This document shows, in pieces, positions 1-7,504 of a stretch of DNA of 35,534 nt (position 1 is the first letter of the stretch; the number at the start of each line of letters is the position of its first letter). The DNA is taken from NCBI GenBank assembly GCA_946413815.1, contig CAMKMD010000044.1, positions 1 to 35,534 of the forward strand, in the 5' to 3' direction. The stretch comes from an uncultured Ruminococcus sp. GTDB lineage: Bacteria > Bacillota > Clostridia > Oscillospirales > Ruminococcaceae. The translations under genes and the position numbers were made by a program. The notes under the pieces are model-generated. The model made no database searches. It was not told the origin of the DNA and worked only from the letters and a program-made list of their open reading frames with translations.

Positions 1-49
1 ATTTGCCGATATAAGGTTCACTCTGGATATGTGTCCTAAAGTGAAGTGT

Positions 50-81
50 AACAAGTGACAACAGTAACTCTGCAAGTGACA
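50..81 (+). promoter_or_regulatory. Tandem 11-bp repeats, variant LytTR-type site (array D)
   Basis: Two direct repeats, AACAAGTGACA (50-60) and TGCAAGTGACA (71-81), start exactly 21 bp apart. The second repeat ends 9 bp before the -35-like hexamer at 91-96. That geometry is identical to arrays at 1837-1868, 18193-18245 and 20892-20944. The repeat shares TGCAAnTnACn with the TGCAACTTACC core of those arrays. Two units two helical turns apart are typical of LytTR-domain regulators; binding by the LytTR encoded at 19939 is inferred and less certain here because the core differs. Confidence 0.5.
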
Positions 82-90
82 TACGTCATC

Positions 91-119
91 TTTACCTTTT
101 ACCTGTGTTCAGCTATAAT
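91..119 (+). promoter_or_regulatory. Promoter of the 151-639 membrane protein
   Basis: TTTACC (91-96), a 17-bp spacer and TATAAT (114-119). The -10 is perfect but the -35 is poor, as expected of an activator-dependent promoter, and the tandem repeats of array D lie directly upstream. Confidence 0.6.
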
Positions 120-150
120 TTACTTAAAGATATCACAGGAGGGATGATGT

Positions 151-639
151 ATGAAAGACAGCAGACGGCAGAACGTTATTTTCGTGGCACTGGCACTTAT
201 GGTTCAGACATTCATGTGGCTGGCCTTTACCTTCTTTGACTACGGTTTTGACGAGAAGAATATTCTGGATAACAGCGATCTGGAGGACTGGGTCGGTATT
301 TGTCTTATAGCCTGGCTCTTTGTTTTCCCTGTCTTTATCTACTTCAGGCTAAGGAAGAAGTATCTCCTCACAGATCATCCGGTCAGGGACGGTATCCTCC
401 GCATTCTTTGCTGGGGTGCGCTATGCCTGTTTATAAGCTGTCCGATAGTATGGGCAGTTGAAAATGATGTATGGATAGTCGCGCAGAGGCGCTCCAGTTC
501 GGGTTTCTTAGACTTCAATGGCCTGGAATACTACTATATCCCCATCATAGACTGCATTATACCGCTGCTGATAATTGTCATATCACTGTTTGCTGCGACA
601 GGTAAAAGGGTATACAGGGCGCTCAGAAAGCAGAGATGA
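151..639 (+). CDS. Small polytopic membrane protein, unknown function
   Basis: A 162-aa protein with about four hydrophobic segments (roughly residues 8-28, 47-67, 81-101 and 128-150). It begins with a short basic stretch and ends in a basic tail (KRVYRALRKQR), so it is probably an integral membrane protein with a cytoplasmic C-terminus. I recognise no family or catalytic motif. The start is set by AGGAGGG at 137-143, seven bases upstream. It is monocistronic as far as can be seen, since the next gene has its own promoter at 716-744. Its promoter carries 21-bp-period repeats like those before the dockerin esterase and GH9 genes, so it may belong to the same envelope-linked regulon; that is inference. 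Confidence 0.75.
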   Translation: MKDSRRQNVIFVALALMVQTFMWLAFTFFDYGFDEKNILDNSDLEDWVGICLIAWLFVFPVFIYFRLRKKYLLTDHPVRDGILRILCWGALCLFISCPIVWAVENDVWIVAQRRSSSGFLDFNGLEYYYIPIIDCIIPLLIIVISLFAATGKRVYRALRKQR

Positions 640-715
640 AGCTTGTAACGGTTTATTCAGATGAGAGCATCTCTGAACGGCTGTACAGTAACAGGAAATA
701 ACTGATTGCATTATC

Positions 716-744
716 TTGACAAATCAGCGGTTTTGTTATAGAAT
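716..744 (+). promoter_or_regulatory. Promoter of the DUF1963-like gene
   Basis: TTGACA (716-721), 17-bp spacer, TAGAAT (739-744). The leader to the start codon at 868 is about 115 nt. No tandem repeat is visible upstream. Confidence 0.7.
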
Positions 745-867
745 AAAGGCAGCAGTGTGCGTGCTGAGGATGTGCCGCCGGTGTTGAACAAGGGATCAGT
801 TTCAGATACACAGGTCTGTTTTCTGTGGGATCCCTGCACGGACTATGCCTGGAAAGGAGTGACCTGT

Positions 868-1740
868 ATGGGAGAAAAAGAACTCGACAGAGAGTATTAT
901 GCAAAGGAGATAGAGGAGCTTCTCAGAAAGCGTGAAGAGGCTGAGGACTGGGGCATTGCCGTGGTTCTGAACGGGGAGGAATGTGATGATGTCCCTGTCG
1001 GTGCTTCAAAGCTGGGAGGCCTGCCCGATCTGCCGCCGGGAATAGACTATCCGGAATGTGAGGCCTTCATCGACGAGAAAAGTGATAAGTATTTCAAAAG
1101 GGTGAAACTGCCACTTATCTGTCAGTTCAACCTTGCCGACCTTGCGGAGTATGAGGTACAAGATGACCTTCCGAAGAGCGGTATGCTCTATATATTCTGG
1201 AACGGCGGCGACCCCGGGTATTTTGAGGAAAAGTACGGTATACATACCCTGCGCGCATATTACTGGAAGGGTGATATCAGCACTCTCACACGCCGTGAGG
1301 CTGACCCCGATACCGAAGTCAGACCGGAGAAGAAGGTCTCTTTTTCAACCCATAAGGATATCGTTGATATGGAAGAATCCGAATGGGAGGATATGCTGGA
1401 TGAACTGAGATACGAGCTTGAGTCCGACTGTAAGGAACAGGGCATAGACTGCAGCGAAGTCGAGGAGTACGATAAGATACAGGATATGTTCTATATGGAT
1501 GACAAGACCGATATCTACGGCGGAGATAAGCTTTCCGGAGCAAGAGCCGGCTGTAAGTACAACGATCCCGAGGTGTGGAACGGCTTTCTGCAGCTTGACG
1601 AGCATACAGGCAGCCTCTGGTATGCGTACATCGATATAAGAATGTCAAAAGTCAACGGAAAGTATTACTATAACGAAGAGGATATCGAATGGCAGGAATG
1701 GAACGAGATCGGCGCAAGAGTTGATTATGACGCCGACTGA
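868..1740 (+). CDS. DUF1963 / YwqG-like protein
   Basis: A 290-aa soluble, acidic protein. The N-terminal part contains a GASKLGGLPDLPPG block (about residues 52-65) followed by PLICQFNLADLAEYE and a PKSGMLYIFWNGG segment. This order (SKxGGxPxLP, then a QxNxxxL segment, then GxLxFF) is the signature of the DUF1963/YwqG family, whose biochemical role is not established. The C-terminal half carries the LDEHTGSLW-like region and is very acidic. The start at 868 was chosen over an in-frame upstream ATG (757) because AAGGAG lies at 854-859 and the promoter -10 is at 739-744. No signal peptide or membrane segment. A strong terminator follows at 1758-1805. Confidence 0.75.
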   Translation: MGEKELDREYYAKEIEELLRKREEAEDWGIAVVLNGEECDDVPVGASKLGGLPDLPPGIDYPECEAFIDEKSDKYFKRVKLPLICQFNLADLAEYEVQDDLPKSGMLYIFWNGGDPGYFEEKYGIHTLRAYYWKGDISTLTRREADPDTEVRPEKKVSFSTHKDIVDMEESEWEDMLDELRYELESDCKEQGIDCSEVEEYDKIQDMFYMDDKTDIYGGDKLSGARAGCKYNDPEVWNGFLQLDEHTGSLWYAYIDIRMSKVNGKYYYNEEDIEWQEWNEIGARVDYDAD

Positions 1741-1757
1741 ATCAAACGGTTACATAC

Positions 1758-1805
1758 AGCCGCACGGCGGTATCGGACATATGTCCGGCTGCTGTGCGGC
1801 TTTTT
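1758..1805 (+). terminator. Rho-independent terminator
   Basis: AGCCGCAC (1758-1765) pairs with GTGCGGCT (1794-1801), with an inner hairpin GGACATATGTCC (1775-1786) and a T-run to 1805. It ends the 868-1740 transcript. Confidence 0.8.
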
Positions 1806-1836
1806 CTGTCTCCGGCCTTGTATCTGAACTGCTGAA

Positions 1837-1868
1837 TGCAACTTACCCGCCCTGAAACGCATCTTACC
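1837..1868 (+). promoter_or_regulatory. Tandem LytTR-type binding site (array A)
   Basis: TGCAACTTACC (1837-1847) and CGCATCTTACC (1858-1868), start-to-start distance 21 bp. The distal copy is identical to the middle copy of the GH9 array (20913-20923). The proximal copy ends 9 bp before the -35 box, as in all the other arrays. The reverse complement core TAAGTT fits the published AgrA/LytTR half-site pattern. Inferred target of the LytTR protein at 19939-20388. Confidence 0.75.
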
Positions 1869-1877
1869 CGAAAACAG

Positions 1878-1907
1878 TTGATTTCCGGCGCGCAGGTATT
1901 ATATAAT
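1878..1907 (+). promoter_or_regulatory. Promoter of the dockerin esterase gene
   Basis: TTGATT (1878-1883), 18-bp spacer, TATAAT (1902-1907). The suboptimal spacer matches that of the GH9 promoter (also 18 bp), consistent with dependence on an activator bound at array A. Confidence 0.75.
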
Positions 1908-1960
1908 AGGATCAGAAGTAAATTGGCGACTATACTACCGGATAAAAGGAGTTGCTGTGT

Positions 1961-4618
1961 ATGAAACGATATCTTACGGCTGTGCTTGCTCTGGCTCTGT
2001 TACCTGTACCGCTTGATACAGAAGCTGCTGATCTTGTCACAAAGAGGTTCGATCTCGGCGGACTTGGTGCGGCGGAGGGTTATACAGGAGTCTCTGCGGC
2101 TGATGCATATTCCTCCGCAAAAGGCTACGGCTTTGCCGATACGGATGCTGTGGAGAATGTTACGGCGGGGGGAAAAGGTGCTTTATCAGATGCAGTCCGG
2201 TTCAGGTCTGATGTGGCAGGCCATGTGTTCAATGTGGATCTGCCGGCAGGTGTTTATAAGATAACCGTAACCACAGGTGATGTGAGATCAACGACCATAT
2301 CGGCAGAGGGAGTGCCGCAGCTTTTCTTCCTGACCGGAAGCAATGCTTCGGATTCCTTTACCATTCCGGTCACGGACGGTCAGCTCAATATCTATGCGCG
2401 GGCAGGAGTGGGAACGGAGTTTTCCCTGAGCACCATCGAGATAGAGCAGACCTCCGCGGGTACGGTCACAAAGCCGACTATATGGATTGGCGGCGATTCG
2501 ACAGCCGCAAGCTTCTATAACGTATCAGAGGATGCTGCAAGGGGCTGGGGGCAGTTCCTCAGCGATCATGTGGATACGGACAGGTTCGATGTCAGGAATA
2601 TCTCGGTAAGCGGTATCTCCTCAGGGGAACTGCGGGGGTATACCTTTGAGACTGCCGAGCATTACGGCAAGAGCGGGGATATCATGATCCTGGCAGCAGG
2701 CATCAATGATTACACGAGGCAGAATACCGCAAGCCCTGATGCGGCGGACTTCAAAGCGAATATGACGGATATGATACGCCGTGCTAAGGCTAAGGGGATG
2801 AGGGTGTATCTTGTGAAGCAGCACGGGGAGAAAAGCGATACGGCAAAGTATCCCATCCCGGAATACAGATGGTTCGGGAAAGCTGTTGAGGAGCTGGCGG
2901 AGGCTGAGGATACCGGGGTGATCGATCTTTACCGGCCATGGCTGGAGCTGTGTCTGGAGAACACGTATTTTGAACAGAAGGAGTACTATACGGCCGACGG
3001 GCTGCATCTGAATGCGGCCGGCGCTGACAGAATGGCGGAGATGGTGAGCGGACAGCTTTTTCCACCTGAAAATCCCGGCGGTCCTGTTGAGGAGGAGTAT
3101 GACTTCGGTACACCGACGGCGGTATATCAGACGGAGGTATCCGGCAGGGCAGTGCCTAACCCCCACAAGGGATTTGTAATGACGGCCTATACACCGTATA
3201 TGCTCAGCGATGAGTTTGAGTACGGTATGGGGGGCAAGGCAGATAACCATGCCTGGGATGTGGTAACCATCGTCAGCGGTTCGCCCCACTGGGATGACCT
3301 GAACCCGCGTGAGGGCGTATACGACTGGGACGAGATAGATCAGATGCTGGATGCCTGTGAGAAGTACGGTATGACATACGAAATACGCATCATGCCATAT
3401 TCATCATATCTTAACGAGGACTTTGTACCTCAGTGGGTCTACGACAAGGGTGCAGAGAAGAACAGGGCACAGCTCAGGGATGACCCCTCAAAGGATGTAT
3501 TGTTCCCAAAGTGGGATGATCCGGTATACCTTAAGGCTCACAAGGATTTTGTCAGGGCGCTGGCTGAGAAGTATGACGGCGATCCCCGTGTGGAGCTCGT
3601 AGATGTAAGACCCTTCGGCGATTACGGAGAATGGCATAATTCCTTTGCAGTCGGCGATGAGAAATTCATGCCCTCCCCGGAGATACAGAAGGATATGCTT
3701 GACTTCTATGCGGAGGCTTTTGACAGTACGCTTCTTGTCCTTCCTTCCAATGCAAGGGGGGAGATATACAGGTATGCCCTTTCCGCAGGCATCACCAAGC
3801 GGGATGACGGACTTGTCTCAATGCCCAACGTGGAATGGAGCCTTCTGCCGGCCTATAGAGCCAATATGCCGGTAGTCGGCGAGAATTACTGGCCCTACGC
3901 CTGGATGAGGGATACTGTCAGAGAGAATGCTTATTCGCTCTGCACCTGGACTCCGGAGCGTTTCCGCGAGACTATTGAGATACCGCATATGTCCATATTC
4001 GCTCTTGACCAGGACAGCAACTGCAGCTTCGGTTTCTACAGGGAGCAGAAGGACGTTATCGATGAGATGTGCAATAAACTGGGGTACAACTTCACTGTGA
4101 CCTCTGCGGTACGCTATGGAAACAAGCTTGTTGTGAAAGTCAAGAATACCGGTCTTGCGCCTGCTTTCTTCAACATCGACCTCTGCGCGGAGCTGACCGA
4201 TGCCGCCGGAAGGAAGCTGGGTCCGTTCGGAAAGCCGGTACGTATTGAAAAGGGCAGCTTCAGGGATGATACAGAGAAGACCTTTGTATTTGAATACAGC
4301 GGGGAGCTGTCAGCTGATGCCGTGATATGCCTTGCCATGTATGACTGCGACAACCCCCTTGTGAAGGACAAGGACCCGACTGTCAGATTCGATAACAGGA
4401 ACACTCTTTCCAGCAACAGGCTGAAGCTCGCGGCAGCTGAGATAAACGGCGATGTCAACGCAGACGGCGTCTTCAATGTTGCGGATGCCGTGCTTCTTCA
4501 GAGCTGGCTGCTGGGTGATACTGCTGCAAAGCCAGTGAACTGGAAGGCCGGAGACCTCTATGAGGACAACAGGCTCGATGTGTTTGATTTCACGCTGATG
4601 AGACGAGCACTTGCATGA
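1961..4618 (+). CDS. Secreted SGNH (CE12-like) esterase + DUF4874/4832-like module + dockerin
   Basis: An 885-aa secreted multidomain protein. A signal peptide (about 1-23) is followed by a beta-sandwich-type region (about 25-165) like the N-terminus of rhamnogalacturonan acetylesterases. The SGNH hydrolase (about 175-370) has GGDS with Ser180, a GIND block with Asn249, and DGLH with Asp346 and His349 as the triad partners. A second module (about 400-820) starts with NPHKGF, has YDWDEIDQMLDAC and YDGDPRVELVDVRPFGDYGEWHN (Glu557), and resembles DUF4874/DUF4832 TIM-barrel proteins; catalysis by it is not shown. A Ruminococcus type I dockerin (829-885) with two duplicated Ca-binding segments ends the chain. 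The ATG at 1961 is preferred over a TTG at 1952 because AAGGAG (1946-1951) spaces better. Likely cellulosomal, acting on acetylated pectin or hemicellulose; substrate is inferred. Confidence 0.8.
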   Translation: MKRYLTAVLALALLPVPLDTEAADLVTKRFDLGGLGAAEGYTGVSAADAYSSAKGYGFADTDAVENVTAGGKGALSDAVRFRSDVAGHVFNVDLPAGVYKITVTTGDVRSTTISAEGVPQLFFLTGSNASDSFTIPVTDGQLNIYARAGVGTEFSLSTIEIEQTSAGTVTKPTIWIGGDSTAASFYNVSEDAARGWGQFLSDHVDTDRFDVRNISVSGISSGELRGYTFETAEHYGKSGDIMILAAGINDYTRQNTASPDAADFKANMTDMIRRAKAKGMRVYLVKQHGEKSDTAKYPIPEYRWFGKAVEELAEAEDTGVIDLYRPWLELCLENTYFEQKEYYTADGLHLNAAGADRMAEMVSGQLFPPENPGGPVEEEYDFGTPTAVYQTEVSGRAVPNPHKGFVMTAYTPYMLSDEFEYGMGGKADNHAWDVVTIVSGSPHWDDLNPREGVYDWDEIDQMLDACEKYGMTYEIRIMPYSSYLNEDFVPQWVYDKGAEKNRAQLRDDPSKDVLFPKWDDPVYLKAHKDFVRALAEKYDGDPRVELVDVRPFGDYGEWHNSFAVGDEKFMPSPEIQKDMLDFYAEAFDSTLLVLPSNARGEIYRYALSAGITKRDDGLVSMPNVEWSLLPAYRANMPVVGENYWPYAWMRDTVRENAYSLCTWTPERFRETIEIPHMSIFALDQDSNCSFGFYREQKDVIDEMCNKLGYNFTVTSAVRYGNKLVVKVKNTGLAPAFFNIDLCAELTDAAGRKLGPFGKPVRIEKGSFRDDTEKTFVFEYSGELSADAVICLAMYDCDNPLVKDKDPTVRFDNRNTLSSNRLKLAAAEINGDVNADGVFNVADAVLLQSWLLGDTAAKPVNWKAGDLYEDNRLDVFDFTLMRRALA

Positions 4619-4624
4619 TAACAG

Positions 4625-4667
4625 AACAGCCTCTGCCGCAGGATAAGGGCAGAGGCTGTTTTTTTAC
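4625..4667 (+). terminator. Rho-independent terminator
   Basis: AACAGCCTCTGCC (4625-4637) pairs perfectly with GGCAGAGGCTGTT (4648-4660), followed by a T-run. It separates the esterase gene from the convergent dehydrogenase gene and may act in both directions. Confidence 0.9.
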
Positions 4668-4673
4668 GGTATC

Positions 4674-5393
4674 TCAGAAGGGATAATCCTCGTCAAGGTT
4701 CGTTATGAATCTGTGTCCTTCAAAATCAAAGCGCTTCTTCTCAGAAAGCAGCCTCAGTATCTCTGCTGCTTCATAGGACGACAGGGGGGCAGGATTATCG
4801 GGGCGGCCGTCTGTTCTTATCCATCCCGGATGTATGCAGAAGATGTTGACAGCCCTTTCGTCCCTGAAGGTGTTGAAAAGGTTCATGGTGGCCATATTCA
4901 GTGCGGCCTTTGCCATGCCGTAGTCGATAAGGTTTGTGCGGTAGCATTTCGAGATGCTGCCTGCCTCGGAGGAGATGTTCATGATAAGGGCCGTTGTCCC
5001 GCTTCTGACAAGGAGAGGATAAAAGGCCTTTATCACGCGCATAGCTCCCACAGCAGCTATATCGACAGTCCTTGCGATGAGGTCAAGGTCTGCTTCAAAA
5101 AAGCCCTTGTCACAGTCGGGAGAGACTGAGACAGCGTTATTTATAAGCAGGTCAAGGCAGCTGAATACCTCTGATAATTCATTGGCTGCCGCCTGTACAG
5201 AAGCTGTGCTGCTTATATCCATCATAAGTACGGTAAGCTTTCCGGGGTACTGCTTTTTCAGCTCTTCAAGCTCGGGGCAGGGCTTTCTTATGGTGGCTGC
5301 AACATTATCGCCTGCTTCAAGAAAGCGAAGCACAAGATTGTAGCCGAGACCTGAAACCTTTCCGGCACCTGTTATCATTACATTCTGACACAT
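4674..5393 (-). CDS. Short-chain dehydrogenase/reductase (SDR)
   Basis: A 239-aa Rossmann-fold oxidoreductase. The cofactor loop is TGAGKVSGLG (residues 8-17), close to the TGxxxGxG SDR signature. NNA is at 85-87, the catalytic serine region NISSEAG at 139-145, and Tyr158-x3-Lys162 forms the YxxxK active site. DISSTASV at 59-66 is the usual adenine-side loop. Substrate cannot be read from sequence. The ATG is preceded by GGAGGG on the minus strand. The gene follows the split-barrel flavoprotein gene by 85 bp and has a promoter candidate of its own, so both monocistronic and read-through expression are possible. Confidence 0.9.
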   Translation of the reverse strand: MCQNVMITGAGKVSGLGYNLVLRFLEAGDNVAATIRKPCPELEELKKQYPGKLTVLMMDISSTASVQAAANELSEVFSCLDLLINNAVSVSPDCDKGFFEADLDLIARTVDIAAVGAMRVIKAFYPLLVRSGTTALIMNISSEAGSISKCYRTNLIDYGMAKAALNMATMNLFNTFRDERAVNIFCIHPGWIRTDGRPDNPAPLSSYEAAEILRLLSEKKRFDFEGHRFITNLDEDYPF

Positions 5394-5444
5394 ATGTATC
5401 CCTCCGGTAAATAGTCTGGTGTTATGTCATATACTCAGAATGTC

Positions 5445-5473
5445 ATTGTATCCGTGCAAGTGACGAGCGGCAA
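5445..5473 (-). promoter_or_regulatory. Promoter candidate of the SDR gene
   Basis: On the minus strand: TTGCCG (5473-5468), 17-bp spacer, TACAAT (5450-5445). A single copy of the array D-type half-site (TGCAAGTGACG, plus strand 5455-5465) lies in the spacer without a 21-bp partner. Confidence 0.5.
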
Positions 5474-5478
5474 GGCGG

Positions 5479-5898
5479 TCACTCTATGGTGAAACTACTG
5501 GTTTTCAGGTCGCAGTAGTACCTTCCGCTTTCTGCCGTGAATCTCAGGACACAGTAGTCAGGGTCGGTAACTCCGCCCTTGTAGAACATGGTGTCGCCTC
5601 TGCGCCATATCATGTCCTTCGTCTTCTGGTCTGTCAGCACTTCCATCCTGCCTTTCAGCATGACGCCTGTGTACCTGATGAGACCTTTGTGATAGAAATA
5701 TATGCAGGCTCTGGGTTCATTCATATACTGTCTGACTCTCATTGAAGAGGTGTTCGTAGAAAAATAGAACTGATGCAGTCCCTCCGTTTTTCTCGGCTTC
5801 AGCATGGCTTTAACATTCGGGAAGCCCTCTTCATCCACCGAGCATATAAAGGCGACCTTTTGTTTTCTGATGAATTCTTCTATTCTGATGTTATCCAT
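5479..5898 (-). CDS. Pyridoxamine 5'-phosphate oxidase-like FMN-binding split-barrel protein
   Basis: A 139-aa single-domain protein. The N-terminal helix (IEEFIRKQKVAFICSVDEEGFPNVKAM) and the strand FYFSTNTSSMRVRQYMNEPRACIYFYHKGLIRYTGVMLKGRMEVL fit the general-stress / PNPOx-like split barrel that binds FMN or F420 in small oxidoreductases. The SMRVRQYMNEPRACIYF stretch corresponds to the flavin phosphate-binding region. Length is typical of this short subgroup, and it is not a full PdxH. The physiological substrate is unknown. It is the first gene of the minus-strand pair with the SDR and has a good promoter at 5953-5981. Confidence 0.85.
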   Translation of the reverse strand: MDNIRIEEFIRKQKVAFICSVDEEGFPNVKAMLKPRKTEGLHQFYFSTNTSSMRVRQYMNEPRACIYFYHKGLIRYTGVMLKGRMEVLTDQKTKDMIWRRGDTMFYKGGVTDPDYCVLRFTAESGRYYCDLKTSSFTIE

Positions 5899-5952
5899 GT
5901 ATTCCCGTATCCTCCGATCGGTGCAGGTATCCGCAGTTTACTGCTGATTACA

Positions 5953-5981
5953 ATTATACCACGGCAAGAACATTTTTACAA
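5953..5981 (-). promoter_or_regulatory. Promoter of the split-barrel flavoprotein gene
   Basis: On the minus strand: TTGTAA (5981-5976), 17-bp spacer, TATAAT (5958-5953). Confidence 0.7.
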
Positions 5982-6104
5982 TCATGTATCTACAGAAATA
6001 TAGAACAAACCGTTTCAGTATGAACTGTTTATATTGGTATTATACAGTTGGACAACGGAAGACAGGTGAAACCACCCGATTTAGATACTCAAATGGCTAT
6101 TAAA

Positions 6105-6119
6105 TGTGCATGATGCACA
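6105..6119. promoter_or_regulatory. Perfect inverted repeat, operator-like
   Basis: TGTGCA-TGA-TGCACA lies in the 336-bp gap (5899-6234) between the divergent flavoprotein and GntR genes. It is 44 bp upstream of the GntR promoter. No cognate regulator is identified. Apart from this site, the two promoters and the GntR operators, I see nothing else in the gap. Confidence 0.4.
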
Positions 6120-6147
6120 ATTCACCGTTCTTTGATATGGCGAAAAA

Positions 6148-6201
6148 TGGTATATATACCAGTTGACAAAACTGTTCATGTGTTATATACTGTATATATA
6201 C
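6148..6201 (+). promoter_or_regulatory. GntR promoter with two flanking TATATATACC operators
   Basis: The promoter is TTGACA (6163-6168), 17-bp spacer, TATACT (6186-6191). A perfect palindrome TGGTATATATACCA (6148-6161) ends just before the -35. A second copy of its core, GTATATATAC followed by CA (6192-6203), starts just after the -10. Two copies bracketing the promoter is the usual layout for autorepression by YtrA-type GntR proteins; binding is inferred. Confidence 0.75.
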
Positions 6202-6234
6202 CACATAAACAGTAACGCGAAAGGAGATGATGTC

Positions 6235-6609
6235 TTGAAGATATATCAGAATTCAAGCGAGCCGATCTACAAGCAGATCGCAGCTCAGCTGAGAGAGGAG
6301 ATACTCACTGGCAAGCTCCGGGGCGGAGATCCCCTGCCTTCAATAAGAGGGCTCGCTCAGGATCTTAAAATAAGCGTGATCACCACCATGAAGGCCTATG
6401 AAGAGCTTTCAGAAGAAGGACTTGTGACCGCTTCAAAGGGCAAGGGATATTTCGTCAATGCTCAGGATCAGAGGATGCTTGTGGAGCAGCATATGCGGCA
6501 GGTCGAGAAGAATCTGACAGATGCGATACACTCCGCAAGGATAGCAGGCATAGGGCTTGAAGAGGTTGAGAATACCCTCGAGATGCTCTGGGAAATAGAT
6601 GAAGAATAA
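6235..6609 (+). CDS. GntR-family transcriptional repressor, YtrA subfamily
   Basis: A 124-aa regulator starting at TTG (6235). AAAGGAG at 6220-6226 fits this start, whereas an upstream in-frame ATG (6163) lies inside the -35 box. The N-terminal winged helix-turn-helix reads IYKQIAAQLREEILTGKL..GDPLPSIRGLAQDLKISVITTMKAYEELSEEGLVTASKGKGYFV, a textbook GntR DNA-binding domain. Only about 45 residues follow, so there is no FadR/HutC-type ligand domain; this short form defines YtrA, which typically represses an adjacent ABC transporter operon. The ATPase gene follows after 10 bp and the TATATATACC palindromes at the promoter are the likely operators. Confidence 0.9.
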   Translation: MKIYQNSSEPIYKQIAAQLREEILTGKLRGGDPLPSIRGLAQDLKISVITTMKAYEELSEEGLVTASKGKGYFVNAQDQRMLVEQHMRQVEKNLTDAIHSARIAGIGLEEVENTLEMLWEIDEE

Positions 6610-6619
6610 GGAGTTAAAT

Positions 6620-7504
6620 ATGGAAAATGCTGTTGTAATAAACGGACTCACAAAAGAGTACAAGGATTTTAAGCTCGGCGAACTGAACACAGCGATACCC
6701 CGCGGATTTGCTACGGCACTCATCGGCGCTAACGGCGCAGGCAAGACTACGCTCATCGATATACTCTGCGGCGTTACGGGAAGGACATCCGGAGAGACTG
6801 TCTACTTCGGGGATATGACCGATATCGACAGCGATGCTCTCCGCAATCGTATAGGCTACTGCTCTGCGGCCAATTATTTTCCGCTGGACTGGAAGCTGAC
6901 AACTATCGCAGACTCCATGGAGATAGGCTTTGACAACTTCGACAGGGCTAAGTTCGGGCTTCTCTGCAAGCGCTTCAAGGTAGGGGAGAAGACCGGGAAG
7001 AAGAGCAAGTCCCTCGTCAAGATGTCGGACGGAAACAGGATGAGGACTTACCTTGCGGCAGTGCTTGCAAGGGATACAGATCTTCTCGTACTTGACGAGC
7101 CCGGTTCCTCCCTTGACCCTCTGGCCCGTGATATGCTCTGCGATATGTTCAGGGAATACCTTTCCGAGCGTGACGGAGAGAGGACTATCCTCTTCTCCAC
7201 GCATAACATCGCAGATATGGAATTTGCCACAGACTATGCTATATTCATGGCGGAGGGAAGGATTGTGGAGCAGGGATTCGTGGAGGATCTCAAGCAGAAA
7301 TACATACTCGTTCACGGCGACGCTGAGTATGCTGAAAAGGCACGTCCCTTCATGCTCTCACAGTCAGGCGGAAGGTCGGGCTTTGAAGGCATCGCTCTTG
7401 CTGAGAATGCTGAGATGCTCTCAGCATTTGATACAGCGATCGAAACACCCACTCTGCAGCAGCTCAGCATAGGTATACTCAGAAAGGCGGAGGAAGATGA
7501 ATAA
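6620..7504 (+). CDS. ABC transporter ATP-binding protein (YtrB-like)
   Basis: A 294-aa ABC ATPase. Walker A is GANGAGKTT (36-44), Walker B LLVLDEP with Asp159-Glu160, and the switch histidine is His195 in STHN. The signature loop is degenerate: MSDGN (135-139) where LSGGQ is normal. Q-loop region is around residue 80 (GYCSAANYFPLDWKLT), which also lacks an obvious glutamine. A C-terminal extension of about 70 residues follows the core. Start at 6620 follows AAGGAG (6608-6613); an in-frame ATG at 6599 lacks a site. The 3' end overlaps the next gene by 8 bp, indicating translational coupling. Works with the two membrane proteins downstream; substrate unknown. Confidence 0.9.
   Translation: MENAVVINGLTKEYKDFKLGELNTAIPRGFATALIGANGAGKTTLIDILCGVTGRTSGETVYFGDMTDIDSDALRNRIGYCSAANYFPLDWKLTTIADSMEIGFDNFDRAKFGLLCKRFKVGEKTGKKSKSLVKMSDGNRMRTYLAAVLARDTDLLVLDEPGSSLDPLARDMLCDMFREYLSERDGERTILFSTHNIADMEFATDYAIFMAEGRIVEQGFVEDLKQKYILVHGDAEYAEKARPFMLSQSGGRSGFEGIALAENAEMLSAFDTAIETPTLQQLSIGILRKAEEDE

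Noticed and set aside
5455..5465. Single TGCAAGTGACG half-site in the SDR promoter spacer
   Set aside because: No partner 21 bp to either side, so a LytTR array is not supported; one 11-bp match may be chance.
6163..6234. Upstream in-frame start of the GntR protein (24 extra residues)
   Set aside because: The ATG/TTG at 6163 is the -35 hexamer itself; the TTG at 6235 with AAAGGAG is consistent with GntR family N-termini.
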